DNA of 64,000 nt, from NCBI GenBank assembly GCA_963805715.1, contig CAWDVK010000020.1, positions 744,001 to 808,000 of the forward strand, in the 5' to 3' direction. The notes below the pieces were generated by a model, which saw nothing but the letters and a program-made list of their open reading frames with translations, did no database searches and was not told the origin of the DNA. The DNA is from CAWDVK01 sp963805715 (GTDB lineage: Bacteria; Actinomycetota; Actinomycetes; Streptosporangiales; Streptosporangiaceae). Positions within the stretch are counted from its first letter, which is position 1, and every line of letters starts with the position of its first letter. The position numbers were made by a program, and so were the translations under genes. Positions 1 through 7,881 of the stretch are shown here, one piece after another.

Positions 1-418
1 AGGATGCGACCGACCCGAAGTGCAGGACCGAGGTCGCCTCGGGCACCCGGCCGATCTCCTCAGCGCTCCACTGCCAGTCCGCTGTGCCGTCGAGGTAGAA
101 GTCGTAGCTGGCATGGGCGTCGGCGTCGAGCGAGACGACGGCCAGGGTGGTCGGCTCGCTGGCGTGCGGCGCCGCGTCGAGGCGGATGCCCTCGGCCGCG
201 GCGCGCTCGCGCAAAAGGCGGCCGAAGGCGTTGCCGGCCAAGCGCGCCATCAGCGCCGTGCGCTGACCCAGGCGGGCCAGCCCGATCGCGACGTTGTACG
301 GGCTCCCGCCGGGCAGCGCGGTGAAGGACTGAGGTGCCTGGCCGGGCACCAGGTCGATGAGCGCCTCGCCGATGACGGTGATCGTGACCGCGGCGGGGGC
401 GCCGGCCTCGGCGGTCAC
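1..418 (-). CDS. PfkB-family sugar kinase, N-terminal part
   Basis: This is the first ~139 residues of a carbohydrate kinase of the ribokinase/PfkB fold, running off the left edge. The translation opens with a beta strand (ITVIGEALIDLVPG) and the family signature GGSPYNVAIGLARLG, followed by the sugar-binding lid region (residues ~85-110). Such kinases phosphorylate fructose or a related sugar with ATP in the cytoplasm. The GTG start overlaps the TGA stop of the upstream LacI gene (GTGA), so the two are translationally coupled, and a sugar ABC ATPase remnant lies divergently. The exact sugar and the catalytic GAGD motif are outside the window. Confidence 0.85.
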   Translation of the reverse strand, partial: MTAEAGAPAAVTITVIGEALIDLVPGQAPQSFTALPGGSPYNVAIGLARLGQRTALMARLAGNAFGRLLRERAAAEGIRLDAAPHASEPTTLAVVSLDADAHASYDFYLDGTADWQWSAEEIGRVPEATSVLHFGSVAS

Positions 419-876
419 CGGCGGCCGGCCGGAGCCGCGGCGGGCCTGATCTCGCCGGAGCCGCGCATGACCAGGCCAGTCGGGATGACATGGGTGCGCG
501 GCGGCGTGTCATCGCCGTCCAGCCGGGCGAACAGCCCGATGAGGATCTGCACCCGCCGCGCCCTGGCCTGGTCCTCTACGGCCCGCAGCCGGGCCGTCGA
601 GAAAGGGTTGGCCACGTCCTCGAGCAGCAGGCCGATCGTGGCCGTGCGCCGGTCACCGCGGCGCAGGCTGCTCGCGGTCAGGTTGGGGCGGTAGCCCAGC
701 TTGCCGGCCGCCTCATGGACCCGGGCAGCCAGGCCGGCCGCCACCGTCGGCTCGCCGTTCATCACCCGGGACACCGTCTTGATGGCCACTCCGGCGAGTG
801 CTGCCACGTCCTTCATGGTCGGTCGGGCGCAGGCACGGGCAGGCCGCCCCGCGCTGTCGGCACCGTCGCCAGACAT
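415..876 (-). pseudogene. LacI-family regulator with large internal deletion
   Basis: The 153-residue frame starts with a normal LacI DNA-binding headpiece (residues ~20-66, MKDVAALAGVAIKTVSRVMN) and the beginning of the periplasmic-binding-like domain (IGLLLEDVANPFST), then jumps at about residue 118 straight to the usual C-terminal end (LFARLDGDDTPPRTHVIPT). Full LacI proteins are ~330-350 residues, so roughly 190 residues of the effector-binding domain are missing without loss of frame. I infer it can no longer sense a sugar; it might still bind DNA if it dimerises. It is coupled to the PfkB kinase by a 4-nt overlap. Confidence 0.85.
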
Positions 877-952
877 CGATGTCTCTCCTTAGCGCGGGCG
901 ATCACTGGGCTGCGTCAGTCGTAGTGTCCGGGGGCACCGGCCGAGAGCCAGG

Positions 953-975
953 CAACGTTAGTCTAGACAACGTTA
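953..975. promoter_or_regulatory. Probable LacI-type operator
   Basis: The divergent gap between lacI and the ABC ATPase gene has two CAACGTTA boxes (953-960 and 968-975) around a TCTAGA core. The outer arms pair as a dyad centred on 964. AACGTT-type cores are common in LacI-family operators, so this is a candidate site for the neighbouring regulator. The assignment is inferred from position and symmetry. Confidence 0.5.
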
Positions 976-1091
976 TTTCAGCCGAACTGGAACCAGGTCG
1001 CCGTCGCGATCTGCATGGCCGCCCCGGCCAGCCTGCAGATCCTGCGCCGGGCGAACCGGACATAGTCATGACCGGCGGATCAGAGGCAGAC

Positions 1092-1871
1092 ATGGCAACC
1101 CCTCCCCAGCCGCTGTACGAGGCACGGCACATCGACAAGAACTACGGCAGCGTCGTTGCCCTCTCCAACGTCAGCATCGCGCTGTACCCGGGCGAGGTGC
1201 TCGGCCTCGTCGGCGACAACGGGGCCGGCAAGTCAACGCTGGTCAAGGTGCTCTCCGGCGTGCACAACCCGGATGCGGGCGAACTGCTGCTCGACGGCGA
1301 GGAGCGGCACTGGAAGTCTCCGCGCGAGGCGATCAAGGCCGGCGTCGAGACCCTGTACCAGGACTCGGGCCTGGCCCCGGACCCGACCATCGGCGCGAAT
1401 GTGTTCCCCGGCCGCGAGAGGCCGAAGCCGGGGCTGCTGGGCAAGCTCGGATTCCTGGCCCAGAAGGACCTGGCCCAGAAGGAGATGGGGCACGAGGCGC
1501 TGGCTGACCTCGCGCGCGTCGGCATCACGGTTCCCCCGTCGAAGCGGACCGTCTCGCAGCTGTCCGGAGGCCGGCGTCAGGCCGTCGCGATCGGGCGGGC
1601 CATCGCCTGGGCCCGCAAGGTCATCCTGCTCGACTAGCCGACCAGCCATCTCGGCGCCCGCCAGGCCATCGAGGTGCTCTCGGTCATCCGGGCCGCGAAG
1701 GAGAAGGGACTCGGCGTCATCTTTATCTCGCACACGCTGCCGCACGTCCTGGAGGTCACCGACCGGGTGGTGGTGCTGCGCCTGGGCAAGGTCGTCCGGG
1801 ACGCGCCGACATCGGAGTTCGACGCGGAGAGCCTGCTCGGCACCATCACCGGGCTGATCGAGAAGGTGTAG
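1092..1871 (+). pseudogene. Sugar ABC transporter ATPase with amber codon at Walker B
   Basis: The translation matches a monosaccharide ABC importer ATPase: Walker A GDNGAGKST, signature SGGRRQAVAIGRA, then ILLD followed by TAG at 1635-1637 where the family has the catalytic glutamate (LLDEPT). The same frame continues PTSHLGARQ and the H-loop region FISHTLPHVLEV to a second stop at 1871. A GAG to TAG change would explain it. Other family-typical positions are also altered (NVFPGRE, SGGRRQ, PTSHLG). ATG 1092 is preferred over 1068 because AGAGG lies just upstream. No permease or binding-protein gene is present, so the transporter is probably dead. Confidence 0.85.
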
Positions 1872-2160
1872 CGACCGCCGGCCCGCCAGGACGGCCGGGC
1901 CGGCGGACCGCACGAGCCTGCTGCGTTGGCGTCAACTGGCGCCACCGCAGCAGCATTCTGCAGCACCTATGTCAAGCTCGGGATCAGCTCCCGGCCGGAG
2001 CTTCCCGCGGCGCTGGCCGATCGCAGCCCGGCGATCACCGGGTAGCGGCGAGACCGGGCCGCCTAAGATCGGGCCGGGCTCATCGTCGCGGCCGCCAGCC
2101 CGCCGCGATGATCTGGCTGAGGGATCCGTGACCAGGCCGCCGATCAGGAGGTAACCGCCG

Positions 2161-3540
2161 ATGACCGCTGCCCGTGCAGACCTGGCCAGGATCGACCGCC
2201 AGCGCCTCGCTCACCTGACCGACCGGGAGCGCGCCACCTACCAGGCGCGTCATCCCCGCTCACGGGACGCCTTCGCCGTGGCCGGCCAGCACCTGCTCGG
2301 CGGCGTGCCGATGACCTGGATGCGGATGTGGCCGGGCGGCTTCCCGCTGTACCTGGCCAGCGCGCACGGCGCCCGGCTGACCGACATCGACGGCATCGAG
2401 TACACCGACTTCTGCCTCGGCGACAGCGGCGCGATGGCCGGCCACTCCCCCGCGCCGGTCCAGGCGGCCGTGGCGCGGCGCTACGGCGAGCTCGGCGGCG
2501 CGACCACGATGCTGCCGACGCAGGACGCCGCATGGGTGGCGGCCGAGCTGGCCCGCCGGTTCGGCGTCGCGCGCTGGAGCTTCACGCTGACCGCGACCGA
2601 CGCCAACCGCTGGGCCATCCGGCTGGCCCGCCAGCTCACCGGGCGGCCGAAGATCCTGGTCGATAGCTACTGCTACCACGGCAGCGTGGACGAGACGTTC
2701 ATCGTCGCGGCGCCGGACGGCCCGCGGCCGCGGCCCGGCAACGTCGGCGCCCCGGTCGACCCGGCGCAGACGACCAGGGTGGCCGAGTTCAACGACGCCG
2801 CCGCGCTGGACCGCGAGCTGTCCCACGGCGACGTGGCCGCGGTGCTGATGGAGCCGGCCCTGACCAACATCGGCATCGTGCTGCCCGAGCCCGGCTACCT
2901 CAGCGCGGTCAGGGACCTGACCCGCCAGCATGGCGCACTGCTGATTAATGACGAAACGCACACGTTCAGCGCCGGACCCGGCGGCTGCACCCGGGCCTGG
3001 GGACTGGATCCGGACATCGTCACCATCGGCAAGGCCATCGCCGGCGGCATCCCGGCTGGTGCCTACGGGCTGTCCGCCGAGCTGGCCGACCGCATCCTGG
3101 CCGACGACCAGGCCGACATCGAGGACACTGGCGGCGTCGGCGGGACGCTGGCGGGCAACGCCCTGTCCGTCGCCGCGATGCGGGCCACCCTGGAGGAGGT
3201 GCTCACCGAGGCCGCGTTCGGAACCATGATCGAGACAGCGGACCGCTACGTCGCTGGGGTCCGCGCCGTGCTGGAGAGCCGCCGGCTGCCGTGGAACATC
3301 GTTCAGCTCGGCGCCCGCGCGGAGTACCGGTTCTGCCCGCGGCCGCCGCGCAATGGCGCCGAGTCACAGGCCGCGGCCGACCCGGAGCTGGATGAGTACC
3401 TGCACCTCTACACGGCCAACCGCGGCCTGCTGCTGACCCCGTTCCACAACATGGCCCTGATGTCGCCGGCGACGACGGCCGCCGATGTGGACGCCCACAC
3501 CGAGATCTTCGCCGCCGCCGCCGGCGACCTGCTCGCCTAG
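2161..3540 (+). CDS. Class III (GSA-type) aminotransferase
   Basis: A 459-residue fold-type I PLP enzyme of the aspartate aminotransferase family/glutamate-1-semialdehyde aminomutase group. Residues TATDANRWAIRLAR correspond to the phosphate-binding NSGTEAN region, LINDETHTF holds the cofactor-binding Asp, and Lys291 in DIVTIGKAIAGG is the expected Schiff-base lysine. The start is supported by AGGAGGT 8 nt upstream. It stands alone, convergent with the next gene (4-nt overlap), so the substrate cannot be deduced; it is not near heme genes, which argues against a true HemL role. Confidence 0.8.
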   Translation: MTAARADLARIDRQRLAHLTDRERATYQARHPRSRDAFAVAGQHLLGGVPMTWMRMWPGGFPLYLASAHGARLTDIDGIEYTDFCLGDSGAMAGHSPAPVQAAVARRYGELGGATTMLPTQDAAWVAAELARRFGVARWSFTLTATDANRWAIRLARQLTGRPKILVDSYCYHGSVDETFIVAAPDGPRPRPGNVGAPVDPAQTTRVAEFNDAAALDRELSHGDVAAVLMEPALTNIGIVLPEPGYLSAVRDLTRQHGALLINDETHTFSAGPGGCTRAWGLDPDIVTIGKAIAGGIPAGAYGLSAELADRILADDQADIEDTGGVGGTLAGNALSVAAMRATLEEVLTEAAFGTMIETADRYVAGVRAVLESRRLPWNIVQLGARAEYRFCPRPPRNGAESQAAADPELDEYLHLYTANRGLLLTPFHNMALMSPATTAADVDAHTEIFAAAAGDLLA

Positions 3541-4304
3541 CCCCTGGCGACGATCTTGCCGGGAGATCCGCAGGCGATGCTCAGCGCCGTGCAGGACCTC
3601 GTCTTATACGACTCGTAACGCTGGCTTACTCCCAGGGCCTCGAATGTCACGACGTAGAAGCCGGTGTGCTTACCTTTCCCCTTGAGGATAACCTTGACAA
3701 TATTCACCAGCTTCTTCACGTTGATCAGGGCAACAGCCAGGAGTGACGCGACAATTCCGACGACTAGCGCGACTTTCGAATGACTGAGAAATGCGCCCAG
3801 CAAGGTCGTGAGAACCTGCAGGTACTTGATCACCTTGGCAGCTTTCTCGCCCGCCTTCTCCATTTCCCCGGCCATCTTGGCCGAGAAATCGTAGTCAATG
3901 TCGCCGCTGAGGCGGCTTTCCGGCCGGGAGGTCTCGTAATCCCACCACGTGGCGGCGGCCGGCTCGATGCCGCCGGTCCGGGCGGCTGACTGCAGCACGC
4001 GCCCGATCGCGCCATAGCTGAGCGAGGCCGTCCCGGTGCCGCCTGTCACGGTATACAGGTCACTGGCCGTCAGCACCGATCCCGACGCCGCCTGAGCCGG
4101 AGCCGGCGCCGTCATCGCCGCAACTGCGGCCAGTCCGCCGCCTGCCGTTACGGCTGCCGCCACCGGCACGACTGACGTGCCGGCCGCGAGAGCGGGCGCC
4201 AGCGCGACCGTTAACCAGCGCCGCCAGCCCCGCCGCGCGGCGGCGCTATCGCAGCGGATATCCCCTGGTGAGTTCGTGCGATGTAAGAGCACACGCAGCT
4301 TCAT
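3537..4304 (-). CDS. Secreted or membrane protein of unknown function
   Basis: A 255-residue protein with an Arg-rich N-terminus, an Ala/Val-rich signal-like hydrophobic segment (residues ~30-75, ending near APAQAASG), a soluble stretch containing WWDYETSRPESRLSGDIDYDF, a transmembrane helix around residues 165-195 (VALVVGIVASLLAVALI) and a basic Lys-rich C-terminal part with two cysteines. I do not recognise a family. The layout suggests an exported, membrane-anchored protein. It is convergent with the aminotransferase gene, whose last 4 nt it overlaps. Confidence 0.6.
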   Translation of the reverse strand: MKLRVLLHRTNSPGDIRCDSAAARRGWRRWLTVALAPALAAGTSVVPVAAAVTAGGGLAAVAAMTAPAPAQAASGSVLTASDLYTVTGGTGTASLSYGAIGRVLQSAARTGGIEPAAATWWDYETSRPESRLSGDIDYDFSAKMAGEMEKAGEKAAKVIKYLQVLTTLLGAFLSHSKVALVVGIVASLLAVALINVKKLVNIVKVILKGKGKHTGFYVVTFEALGVSQRYESYKTRSCTALSIACGSPGKIVARG

Positions 4305-4461
4305 GGGCGCCCATCCTCTCCTGCCGGGCCAGGGACTGCCGCTTGCGCGGCCAGTCGCCTCGCACTTTCATGACCGTCACCCGGATTCAATCCCGTCACG
4401 CGGAAAACAGGAAGGGACAGATTTATGGCCTTAAAGGGTATAGCTCCGCCGAGTCTGTGAC

Positions 4462-4715
4462 GGCGCGTGGCGGCATCGTCATCCTCCGCGGGAACCTGTC
4501 GTTGCGCGGCCGTGCCCGCCTGGCGGCCTGCCGGATGCCGCGCAGGAACCTGTCGTTGCGGGGCCGTGCCCGCCCTGGCGGCCTGCCGGATGCTGCGCAG
4601 GAACCTGTTGTTGCGCGGCCGTGCCCGGCCTGGCGGCATCGTCACCCTCGGCAGGAACCTGGCCGCGTTGCGGGGCCGTGCCCGGCGTGCCGGCCTGCCG
4701 GGCACGGCGCAGCGG
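4462..4715. repeat. 54-55-bp tandem repeat, about 4.5 copies
   Basis: GGAACCTG recurs at 4491, 4545, 4600 and 4654, followed each time by a GCGGCCGTGCCCG-type segment and a variable spacer. A partial unit precedes the first copy (TGGCGGCATCGTC) and a degraded one follows the last. Periods are 54, 55 and 54 bp. Adjacent units touch with no unique spacer sequence between them. Confidence 0.8.
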
Positions 4716-4759
4716 CAGGTAACGGGCGCCGCGATCTCAGGCCGGCTGGCCGCACGGGT

Positions 4760-4791
4760 CCGGCCCGGTCCCGTGAACGGGACCGGGCCGG
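4760..4791 (-). terminator. Strong hairpin terminator
   Basis: A perfect 14-bp stem (4760-4773 with 4778-4791) and 4-nt loop lies 20 nt beyond the stop codon at 4812. There is no U-tract, as is common for actinobacterial terminators. Confidence 0.7.
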
Positions 4792-4811
4792 CGAGCCTGA
4801 GCAGGTGACGG

Positions 4812-5777
4812 TCAGGCGGGGATGAGCCGGAAAGTGCCGCCGCTGACCCTGATGCCGTTGCCGTTGCCGGTGGCCGCATAGCCGGTAGCGGTCTTGGTGA
4901 GGCCCTCGTAGGCGAACAGGTACAGCGGCCGCCCACGGTAGCTGACCTGGATGCCCTCGGCGGTGGGCAGAGTTCCGACCCAGCCGGGCGACAGGCCGAG
5001 CGACACGCCGGGGATGCCGCTGGTGAGCACCAGCGGCCACGCGCGGGCGCAGGCGCCGGTGCAGTAGCTGCGATAGCGGGTGTCCCTGCTGTAGCCGTAG
5101 ACCGGGAAGTTAATCCAGCCGACTCCGGTGAACATCGGCGTGGCCAGCACCGTTCGATGGCCGATCTTCGTGGTGGTCAGGGTGCCCACCCAGGGCAGCG
5201 CCTGCCCTGACGGGGCCAGCAGGCTCCACACGCCGTGCCAGGGCGGCAGGCTCGGCTCGTCCCAGCCCTCGCCGGTGACCTGGCCAGGGCCCTGGTCGAA
5301 CAGGTAGAGCGGGTGCCCGGCGTAGGTGATCTGGACTCCCACCCGGGCCCGCCGCACCGTGCCGAGCAGCCTCGCCGACACGCCGGGGCCGGCGATCGGC
5401 CTGCCGATGGTGGTGATGGCCGGCCATTCGGCGTTCTTGTCGTTCGACGGCCCGGTGCACAGCAGCTTCCCGACTGGCGTGGTCACGGGGGTGGCCGTGC
5501 AGCCGAAGCTATGTCCGTGGTCGCTGGTGATGACGTACAGCGAGTAGCCGGCGTACTTCCCCGATCCGACCACCAGCGCCCGCCCGAACGGCGTGACCGC
5601 GGTGGCAATGACGGTGCCCGCTGTCGCTGCGGCCGGTGTGGTCGCGGTAGCCGCCGATGCCGTTCCGGCCAGGAACGTGAGCACCGCCACCGCAGCGCCA
5701 GCCGCCGTGATGGCGACGATGCCGCGCAGCCGCGGCAGCGGGACAGCTAACCTAGCGGGTCTTATCCGGATGTTCAT
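4812..5777 (-). CDS. Secreted repeat protein (COG4315 / PF03640-like)
   Basis: A 321-residue exported protein. Residues 1-43 form a signal peptide with a long Ala/Val core ending TASAATA; there is no lipobox cysteine. The mature part has repeated Y-x-G-x-x-LY motifs (YAGYSLYVITSD, YAGHPLYLFDQG, YRGRPLYLFAYE) and a CTGACARAWP segment, all hallmarks of the secreted repeat of unknown function family. Function of the family is not established. AAAGGA supports the start. The gene is monocistronic, with a strong hairpin just after the stop. Confidence 0.8.
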   Translation of the reverse strand: MNIRIRPARLAVPLPRLRGIVAITAAGAAVAVLTFLAGTASAATATTPAAATAGTVIATAVTPFGRALVVGSGKYAGYSLYVITSDHGHSFGCTATPVTTPVGKLLCTGPSNDKNAEWPAITTIGRPIAGPGVSARLLGTVRRARVGVQITYAGHPLYLFDQGPGQVTGEGWDEPSLPPWHGVWSLLAPSGQALPWVGTLTTTKIGHRTVLATPMFTGVGWINFPVYGYSRDTRYRSYCTGACARAWPLVLTSGIPGVSLGLSPGWVGTLPTAEGIQVSYRGRPLYLFAYEGLTKTATGYAATGNGNGIRVSGGTFRLIPA

Positions 5778-6221
5778 TGCCGTGTCCTTTCTTCCGCGTG
5801 CCTCAGCTCGCGCTCCGGCGAGACGTCAGCGTCCGCGGACCCGAGCGGGCCGCGGCCGGGCGCTCGAGGGCGCGGCGCGCTGGCCTGCAGGCGCGGACAG
5901 CATGCGGTTCAGCGGGCCGGCGGCGGGCGCCGCCGGGGATGTTGCTGGTGATCGGTGCTGGTGATCGGTGCCGGTGATCGGTGCTAGGTGCCGCGCGCGG
6001 GGAAGCGCGCGAGGCGGATGAGCGGCACGACCTCTCGCGGGGCGGCGAGGTGGCCGCCGGAGGCCACCCGGGCCTGATGGCGACACTGAGTAGTGACGTG
6101 CATGCGTTGCGTAGCGTATCTCGCGCCTGACCGGTGCGGGGCGCTACCAGGGATCTTCCGCGTGGCCGGCGCCGCGCACCCGACGACGTCGCTGGCGCGC
6201 GCCGCTCTGACTCAGGGGCGG
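5778..6221. other. Intergenic region without a recognised gene
   Basis: About 440 bases between two minus-strand genes. It contains the promoter side of the secreted repeat gene and a 13-bp tandem repeat; otherwise nothing recognisable. Confidence 0.5.
5945..5983. repeat. 13-bp tandem repeat, three copies
   Basis: CTGGTGATCGGTG occurs twice and CCGGTGATCGGTG once, head to tail, with no spacer. Confidence 0.8.
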
Positions 6222-6881
6222 CTACCGGCGGCCGTACTCGTCGTGCAGCCGGAGCCAGCTCATCGTCGGGTCCTGCGGCCAGCCGTCAGGTGAGTCTTCC
6301 CACTCCTCCTGCCGGCCATAGGGCGTCAGGTCCAGCAGATTGAAATCCAGCCGGAGCCGGTCCACGCCGCGCGCTTCGGTGAAGTACGTGCGGAAAAACT
6401 CCCCGCCGTCACGCATCAGCACGCTCAGGCCGAAGCCGCGCAGGCCCATGTCGTCGTTGAAATCACTGCCGTAAGACGAGTACCAGGGCACGGTCCAGCC
6501 CATCCGCTGCCGCACCTTGCCGATCTCCTCCTGCGGCGCGCGCGCCATCAGGATCAGCGTGGTGTCGCGGGCGCGAAGGTGAGACTGATCGGCGATGTTG
6601 TCGGTGAACGAGCAGCAGCCGATGCAGAGCCAGTCCTGGCCCGGCTCGAGCATGAAGTGGTAGATGATCAGCTGGCGGCGTCCCTGGAACAGGTCGGCCA
6701 GGCCCGCGGGCGTGCCGTCTGGCGCAGTGAACCGGTAATCCTTCTCCAGCCGGATCATCGGCAGCCTGCGCCGCTCGGCAGCCAGCGCATCCAGGGCACG
6801 GGTCTGCGCCTTCTCCTTCACCAGCAGCGCATCGCGCGCGGCCTGCCACTCCTGCGCCGAGACGACCTGCGGACGGATCAT
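6222..6881 (-). CDS. DUF899 family thioredoxin-like protein
   Basis: A 219-residue protein that fits the DUF899 family: start IRPQVVSAQEWQAAR, the strand-loop RLEKDYRFTAPDGT, LIIYHFML, the cysteine cluster CIGCCSF and the segment GWTVPWYSSYGSDFN. These proteins have a thioredoxin-like fold and unknown function; redox or detoxification is the usual guess. GGAG precedes the start. It is divergent from an HxlR regulator, with two palindromes between, so redox- or electrophile-responsive repression is likely. Confidence 0.9.
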   Translation of the reverse strand: MIRPQVVSAQEWQAARDALLVKEKAQTRALDALAAERRRLPMIRLEKDYRFTAPDGTPAGLADLFQGRRQLIIYHFMLEPGQDWLCIGCCSFTDNIADQSHLRARDTTLILMARAPQEEIGKVRQRMGWTVPWYSSYGSDFNDDMGLRGFGLSVLMRDGGEFFRTYFTEARGVDRLRLDFNLLDLTPYGRQEEWEDSPDGWPQDPTMSWLRLHDEYGRR

Positions 6882-6921
6882 GGTGCTCTCCTGTCAGACG
6901 GTGACCAGTCAGACGATGACC

Positions 6922-6979
6922 TAGTTCCCTTAGGGAACTAACAGGGAAAACGGTAGCAGAGCGAGTTCCCTGAGGGAAC
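6922..6979. promoter_or_regulatory. Paired palindromic operators for HxlR regulator
   Basis: The divergent promoter has a perfect 19-bp palindrome (6922-6940, arms TAGTTCCCT/AGGGAACTA around one base) and a second at 6965-6979 (GTTCCCT/AGGGAAC around one base). Centres are 41 bp apart, close to four helical turns, so dimers would sit on the same face. Position between the two genes makes them candidate HxlR sites. Confidence 0.75.
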
Positions 6980-7001
6980 CCGTTTCCACTATTCTTGCCT
7001 C

Positions 7002-7484
7002 ATGCAGCGAACCCAGTTCGGCGACATGGCTTGCTCGATCGCCCGGACGCTCAACGTCATCGGCGAGCCGTGGTCGCCGCTGATCCTGCGGAACCTCTAC
7101 ATCGGCATCACCCGGTTCGAGCAGCTCCAGCAGAGCCTCGGCATCTCCCGCAAGGTGCTCACCGAACGCCTCAGGTGGCTGGCCGAGAACGGGGTGCTGG
7201 AGCGGCGCGAGTACTCGGCCCGGCCGCCGCGGTTCGAGTACCTGCTGACGGCGAAGGGCCTCGAACTGTGTGACCTGCTGCTGGTGATGGTGCGCTGGGG
7301 CGACAGGTGGCTGGCCGGCGAGGCCGGGCCGCCCGTGCTCTACCGGCATCATGCCTGCGGCGAGATCAGCCATGTCGAGCTGAGCTGCTCGGTGTGCGGC
7401 GAGCCGATGCGCGCCACCGACGTGGACGTGCTGCCCGGCCCTGGATCCGGGGCCCCGCTCGCCGCGACCGCCGGCGAGCCGTAG
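7002..7484 (+). CDS. HxlR-family transcriptional regulator
   Basis: A 160-residue winged-helix protein. Residues ~8-100 carry the HxlR domain (CSIARTLNVIGEPWSPLILR, the recognition region LGISRKVLTERLRWLAENG). The C-terminal third has a Cys-rich patch (HACGEISHVELSCSVCGEPM) that could bind zinc or serve as a redox switch, together with the N-terminal Cys. Most HxlR proteins repress a neighbouring gene, and the divergent DUF899 gene is the obvious target through the palindromes between them. Confidence 0.88.
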   Translation: MQRTQFGDMACSIARTLNVIGEPWSPLILRNLYIGITRFEQLQQSLGISRKVLTERLRWLAENGVLERREYSARPPRFEYLLTAKGLELCDLLLVMVRWGDRWLAGEAGPPVLYRHHACGEISHVELSCSVCGEPMRATDVDVLPGPGSGAPLAATAGEP

Positions 7485-7502
7485 CCGGGCTCGCGGCCGC
7501 CG

Positions 7503-7655
7503 CCTGCAGGAGCCAGCGGGCCCCTGGCCGCCTGCAGGAGCCAGCGGGCCCCTGGCCGCGTGCAGGAGTGGGCCCCTGGCCGCGCGCAGGAGTGGGCCCC
7601 TGGCCGCGTGCAGGAGTGAGCGGGCCCCTGGCCGCCGCCTGCAGGAGTCAGCGGG
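7503..7655. repeat. 24/28-bp tandem repeat, about six copies
   Basis: A unit ending GGGCCCCTGGCCG is repeated from 7503. Units 1, 2 and 5 are 28 bp; units 3 and 4 lack 4 bp (24 bp); a degraded sixth follows. The mixed lengths show slippage. Confidence 0.8.
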
Positions 7656-7681
7656 CTCGGGGCTACCGCGTGGGAGCGTGG

Positions 7682-7723
7682 GTGCTGTCGCTGTATCCGC
7701 AGCAGCTGCTCATCCACGTCGTT
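7682..7723. repeat. Dispersed 42-bp element, copy 1
   Basis: The core GCTGTATCCGCAGCAG and the downstream CATCNACGTNGTT are shared with a copy at 40027-40068 in the same orientation with equal internal spacing; 34 of 42 bases match. Both copies lie in gaps. Nature unknown. Confidence 0.6.
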
Positions 7724-7730
7724 GCCTGGG

Positions 7731-7809
7731 CACCACGAGACCACCTGGGCAGCACGAGAGCAGCAGGGGCAGCACGAGACCAGCAGGGGCAGCACGGAGC
7801 ATCGCAGGG
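7731..7809. repeat. 19-20-bp tandem repeat, four copies
   Basis: Units of the form CAGCACGAGACCAGCAGGGG follow each other from 7731; the first and last are diverged. Confidence 0.7.
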
Positions 7810-7881
7810 CAGGCCGGGCGGCGCGCCGCCGCCGGACGGCGGCGCGGGCTGAGACGGGCTGAGACGAGGCATACTGCCCGC

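Larger units (their letters stand above)
4305..4811. other. Intergenic region with minisatellite and terminator
   Basis: This gap holds the promoter side of the unknown secreted-protein gene (a less GC-rich stretch at 4380-4450), the 54-55-bp tandem repeats, and the terminator of the next minus-strand gene. I see no convincing gene; the open frames over the repeats exist in several phases and look like repeat by-products. Confidence 0.6.
7485..7881. other. Repeat-filled intergenic region
   Basis: Two tandem repeat arrays and one copy of a dispersed element fill this gap. No gene is supported; the open frames across it are created by repeat sequence. Confidence 0.6.

Noticed and set aside
4462..7809. 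CRISPR array, because of several regular tandem repeats.
   Set aside because: Repeats abut each other without unique spacers, periods are 13-55 bp with no repeat-spacer pattern, and there are no cas genes.
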